Below are positions 60,889 to 64,000 of a stretch of DNA of 64,000 nucleotides, piece by piece. Each line of letters opens with the position of its first letter. Positions within the stretch are counted from its first letter, which is position 1. The position numbers and the translations under genes were made by a program. The notes beneath the pieces were generated by a model, which was not told the DNA's origin, did not search any database, and saw only the letters and a list, made by a program, of their open reading frames with translations. Source of the DNA: Paraburkholderia tropica (GTDB taxonomy: Bacteria > Pseudomonadota > Gammaproteobacteria > Burkholderiales > Burkholderiaceae); contig NZ_CAJZAR010000062.1 of the NCBI RefSeq assembly GCF_914484835.1, positions 310,001 to 374,000 on the forward strand, in the 5' to 3' direction.

Positions 60889-61896
60889 TCAGCGACGCTT
60901 GTCGGTCACCTGGCTGAGCATGACCGCGCCGACAATCAGGCCGCCGCGCACGACATACTGCCAGTACTCAGAAACATTCAGCAGCGTCATGCCATTGCCG
61001 ATCACGCCAAGAAACAGCACGCCGACAAAGGTGCCCCAGATGCGCCCTTTGCCGCCGAACAGACTGGTTCCGCCGATGATGGTCGCGGCGATCACGTCGA
61101 GTTCCATGCCGGTGGCGGTCGTGCCGGTGCCCGAGCCAATCTGCGAGGCGATCAGAATGCCGCTCACCGCGGCAAGACCGCCGGTCAGCACCAGTGTGGC
61201 GGTCTTGATCCACGACACCTTGATGCCCGAGAGGCGCGCTGCCTCAGGATTGCCGCCGACTGCATAGACGGCGCGGCCGAACGTGGTGTAATTCATCACG
61301 AAGTGCATGATGAGCACCACCGCCACGAAGACGAAGGCCGGAAACGGCAGGCCAAACAAGGCGCCGTTGCCGACAAAATCGAACCAGCCGGGAAACGTCG
61401 CCAGCGGGTAGCCGCCCGTGATCAGATTGGCGGCGCCGCGCAGCGCGGTAAACAAACCGAGCGTCGTAATGAAGGTCGGCACATTGAACACCGCCTTCAT
61501 CGCGCCACTGAACGCGCCGCAAGCCATGCCGCAGACGATTGCGGCGCACGCGCCGAGCACGACCGCCGCAACGCTCCCAACCAGCGGCGTGCAGATGCCC
61601 ACCACCCACGCGAGAATGCAGCCTGCCAGCGCCATGCCCGAGCCGACCGAAAGATCGATTTCGGCGCAGATGATCACGGCGGTCATGCCGCAGGCGACGA
61701 GGCCGAGCATGGAGATCGCCCGCATCACATTGAGCAGGTTGGACAGCGTGGAAAAGCCCGGCGCGTAGATCGTGAGCATGACGGCCACGAGAATCAGCAC
61801 GACCTCGAGCATGTAGCGATAGAGCAGCCCGTCCGTGGGCTGCCGCGTTCTCGCGGGCGACGTCGTGCTCGTCAAGGTGCTTTCTTTGGCGTTCAT
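60889..61896 (-). CDS. Sugar ABC transporter permease (second importer)
   Basis: The 335-residue inner-membrane protein has about ten hydrophobic segments and the signatures CAEIDLSVGSGMALAGCIL (about residues 76-94), TFITTLGLFTALRG, and AATIIGGTSLFGGKGRIWG near 270. It is the single permease of the second ribose-type importer. The ATG overlaps the ATPase stop (ATGA). Confidence 0.92.
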   Translation of the reverse strand: MNAKESTLTSTTSPARTRQPTDGLLYRYMLEVVLILVAVMLTIYAPGFSTLSNLLNVMRAISMLGLVACGMTAVIICAEIDLSVGSGMALAGCILAWVVGICTPLVGSVAAVVLGACAAIVCGMACGAFSGAMKAVFNVPTFITTLGLFTALRGAANLITGGYPLATFPGWFDFVGNGALFGLPFPAFVFVAVVLIMHFVMNYTTFGRAVYAVGGNPEAARLSGIKVSWIKTATLVLTGGLAAVSGILIASQIGSGTGTTATGMELDVIAATIIGGTSLFGGKGRIWGTFVGVLFLGVIGNGMTLLNVSEYWQYVVRGGLIVGAVMLSQVTDKRR

Positions 61897-63467
61897 TGCA
61901 CGCCCTCCATCATGATTTGGTAAAGATCGTCGAGTGCGATCGTTTGCGGGTCGACCTCGGCCACGAGCCGCCCGTGATGCATGACGAGGATGCGATCGCA
62001 AACCTCGAGCAATTCCTCGGGCTCGCTCGACACCACGATCGCGCTCATGCCGTGCAAGGTCTTTTCGCGGATGATGCTGAAGATCTGCTCCTTCGCCTGG
62101 ATGTCGATGCCACGGCTCGGTTCATCGAAGAACATCACGCGCGGATCCGTGTTGAACCAGTTGCCCAGCACGACCTTTTGCTGGTTGCCGCCCGACATCG
62201 ACGACACCGGCAGTTGCGCGTCCTGCGCCTTGATGGCCATTTCTGCGATCTGCCGGCGGACCGGCTCCGCTTCCATCCGGCTGTTGACGAAACCGAAGCG
62301 CGACAAGCGCGCAAGACCGGCCAGGCACAGATTCGCGTGAATGGAATGCGTCTGGACGAGTGCGTGCTCCTTGCGGTTCTCCGGCGTGTAGCCCAGGCCG
62401 CGCTTTTTCATGGCGGCGGGCGAGGGGGTGTCGACGGTTTCGCCGTGCAGTTCGATCGTGCCGCCATCGAGCGGGTCCGCACCGAAGATTGAACGGAGCA
62501 GTTCGGTGCGTCCCGCGCCGAGCATGCCCGCGATGCCCAGCACTTCACCGCGCCGCAAATCGAAATGGATGTCCTCGAATACGCCTTTGCGATGCAGGTG
62601 CCGAACCGAGAGCGCGGGCTGATCTGCGCCGAGCTGGCGCGGCTGGACGCGCGCCGGCATGTGATGCTCGCCGAACATGGCGCGCACGACTTCCTTGGGG
62701 CTCGTCTGCGCGATCGGCACCGAACTGATGTGGTCGCCGTCGCGCAGCACCGTGCAGGTATCGGCAATATCGAAGATCTCGTTCATGCGGTGCGTGATGT
62801 ACAGCATCGTCACGCCGTGCGCGCGCAGGCGGCGCACCAGCATGAAGAGGCGCTCGACTTCGCGATGACTAAGCGCCGAAGTCGGCTCGTCGAGCAGCAG
62901 CACGGCGGGCGAGGTCGCGTAAGCCTTGACGATCTCGACCATCTGCTGCTGACCGACCGGCAGCTTCGACACCAGCACGTCCGGCGGGATCTCCAGCCCG
63001 GTGCTTTCGAGCATGCGGACGGCGTCCTCGCGCAGCTGTTTCCAGTCGATGCCGCGCACAAACCCTTTGCGCGCAATCGGCAAGCGTCCGAGGAAAATGT
63101 TCTCGGCGACCGAGAGCGTGGGCACGAGCGACAACTCCTGGTGCACCATGCGGATGCCGGCGTCGAACGCATCGGACGGGTGATGGAAGTCGCACGCTTC
63201 ACCGTTGATGAGGAGCTTGCCCGCGTCCGCGCGAATCGAACCGGCCAGGATCTTCAGCAACGTCGACTTGCCTGAGCCGTTCTTGCCCATCAGCGCGTGA
63301 ATTTGCCCGGGCTCGAACGTGTGCGTGAAGGGCCTGAGCGCGACGCTGGCGCCAAAGCTGCGGGACAAGCCGCGCGCTTCGATACGCGCGGTCGTCGGAT
63401 AGCGTGCTCGTTCGTCGGAGCCGGGCGCGAGCGCGGCAGGCGTGTCAGCCGGGATTTCAATTGACAT
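61893..63467 (-). CDS. Sugar ABC transporter ATPase (second importer)
   Basis: The 524-residue double ATP-binding cassette has Walker A GKNGSGKSTLLK (about residues 61-72), VLLLDEPTSAL (about 185-195), MSGGNQQKVVLG and MFFDEPSRGID (about 420-450). Unlike the ATPase at 50783 both Walker B motifs keep the Asp. Its start overlaps the end of the binding-protein gene by 11 bp. The carrier is likely a second sugar-acid or sugar importer for the same catabolic island. Confidence 0.93.
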   Translation of the reverse strand: MSIEIPADTPAALAPGSDERARYPTTARIEARGLSRSFGASVALRPFTHTFEPGQIHALMGKNGSGKSTLLKILAGSIRADAGKLLINGEACDFHHPSDAFDAGIRMVHQELSLVPTLSVAENIFLGRLPIARKGFVRGIDWKQLREDAVRMLESTGLEIPPDVLVSKLPVGQQQMVEIVKAYATSPAVLLLDEPTSALSHREVERLFMLVRRLRAHGVTMLYITHRMNEIFDIADTCTVLRDGDHISSVPIAQTSPKEVVRAMFGEHHMPARVQPRQLGADQPALSVRHLHRKGVFEDIHFDLRRGEVLGIAGMLGAGRTELLRSIFGADPLDGGTIELHGETVDTPSPAAMKKRGLGYTPENRKEHALVQTHSIHANLCLAGLARLSRFGFVNSRMEAEPVRRQIAEMAIKAQDAQLPVSSMSGGNQQKVVLGNWFNTDPRVMFFDEPSRGIDIQAKEQIFSIIREKTLHGMSAIVVSSEPEELLEVCDRILVMHHGRLVAEVDPQTIALDDLYQIMMEGVQ

Positions 63468-64000
63468 TTTTGAGGCTCGCGGCGTAATTGGCGAGCGTCT
63501 TGGGATCGTCGCGGCTCAGCGGCACGGCGGGCACCTCGATGACCTTGTCCACCGGCTGTCCCTTGACGGCCTTGAGCGCCGTCTTGACTGCTTCGCGGCC
63601 GATCAGCCTGGGCTGTGCGGCGGTGGTGGCCACCAGCACGTCGTCGTTATCCTGAAGAAAGCTCGTCAACTGCTCGGAGCCGTCGGTGCCGAAGACGAAG
63701 ACTTTGCCCTGCTTGTTCATGCGCCGCACGGCCTGGACCGCGCCCACGGTGCCGCCTTCGTTGGCCGCGTAGATGACATTGATGTTGGGGTTGGCCGTGA
63801 GCATGTCGCTGACCACGCTCACGGCTTTTTCCGCGAGCCACGCATCCTGCTCCGCGACCACATTGAGCTTGCCGCCCTTGCGCGCTTCGGTGAGGAAGCC
63901 TTGCGTGCGCGCGTTGCTCAACTCCGGCAGTTGCGCCTTGAAGCCGATCAGTCCAACCGTGGCGGAGCCGCCGAGTTTCTCCTTGATGAAGCGAGCGGCG
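63457..64000 (-). CDS. Sugar ABC transporter binding protein (second importer), 5' truncated by window edge
   Basis: The C-terminal 180 residues or so of a periplasmic sugar-binding protein lie here, reading from the window end (AARFIKEKLGGSATVGLIGFK) to the stop. Typical features are the GFLTEARKGGKLNVVAEQDAW hinge-region segment, INVIYAANEGGTVGAVQAV and KVFVFGTDGSEQLTSFL. This is the type 1 binding fold of ribose-like importers. Its N-terminus and signal peptide are outside the window. Start cannot be given. Confidence 0.9.
   Translation of the reverse strand, partial: AARFIKEKLGGSATVGLIGFKAQLPELSNARTQGFLTEARKGGKLNVVAEQDAWLAEKAVSVVSDMLTANPNINVIYAANEGGTVGAVQAVRRMNKQGKVFVFGTDGSEQLTSFLQDNDDVLVATTAAQPRLIGREAVKTALKAVKGQPVDKVIEVPAVPLSRDDPKTLANYAASLKNVN

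Overview
The window reads as a GC-rich chromosome or chromid segment of a Burkholderiales bacterium, most likely Paraburkholderia, Caballeronia or a close relative. This rests on the strong GC3 bias, a three-subunit FAD sugar dehydrogenase of the Burkholderia cepacia type, the gsp gene style, an acid-phosphatase-type phosphoesterase paired with a dihaem peroxidase, and many LysR, GntR, MFS and sugar-ABC genes. The genus is inferred from gene content only. I see no rRNA, tRNA, CRISPR array, IS element or prophage gene.

Layout. (1) 71-4187, minus strand: a compact operon of a GntR/HutC regulator, an AprA/FrdA-like flavoprotein, a 2[4Fe-4S] ferredoxin, a HEAT-repeat protein and a DUF971 protein, with a palindromic candidate operator upstream. 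(2) 4365-16127: a type II secretion locus with gspD on the minus strand and gspE-F-H-I-J-K on the plus strand. It is split by a small Pro-rich secreted protein, a lipoprotein phosphoesterase and a dihaem cytochrome c peroxidase. gspC, gspG, gspL, gspM and gspN are not in the window. (3) 16309-20266: a small lipoprotein and the gamma-alpha-beta FAD-dependent sugar dehydrogenase, closed by a strong terminator. (4) 20288-30503: mixed genes (GNAT, two LysR regulators, EamA exporter, GFA protein, fimbrial-like protein, lipoprotein, sulfotransferase, AhpD-like protein, MHS-type MFS, AraC regulator). (5) 30725-35970: a Fur-box-preceded ferric-siderophore receptor, binding protein and FhuB permease with no ATPase gene. 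(6) 36166-42562: M3 peptidase, a tryptophanyl-tRNA synthetase behind what looks like a Trp-codon attenuator, DNA polymerase IV, a LexA box, and a DHA2-type MFS exporter.

(7) 42878-64000 is a catabolic island for a sugar or sugar acid. A nine-gene minus-strand operon runs from an ABC binding protein at 53402 through one ATPase, two permeases, GMC oxidoreductase, SDR, glycerol dehydrogenase and enolase-superfamily enzyme to an aldose-epimerase-like protein. A divergent plus-strand operon carries an FCD-type GntR regulator, lactonase, uronate-dehydrogenase-like enzyme, FMN hydroxyacid oxidase, cupin, second SDR, 2-keto-3-deoxygalactonate kinase and KDPGal aldolase. A second ribose-type ABC importer converges on it and leaves the window. 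The endpoint, KDGal to KDPGal to pyruvate plus glyceraldehyde 3-phosphate, is clear from the last two enzymes; the starting substrate is not.

The most interesting signals are the GWW leader peptide and terminator ahead of trpS, the AprAB-like operon with HEAT and DUF971 partners, the incomplete T2SS locus built around a likely substrate gene, and similar TGTA-type palindromes at two points of the sugar-acid island.
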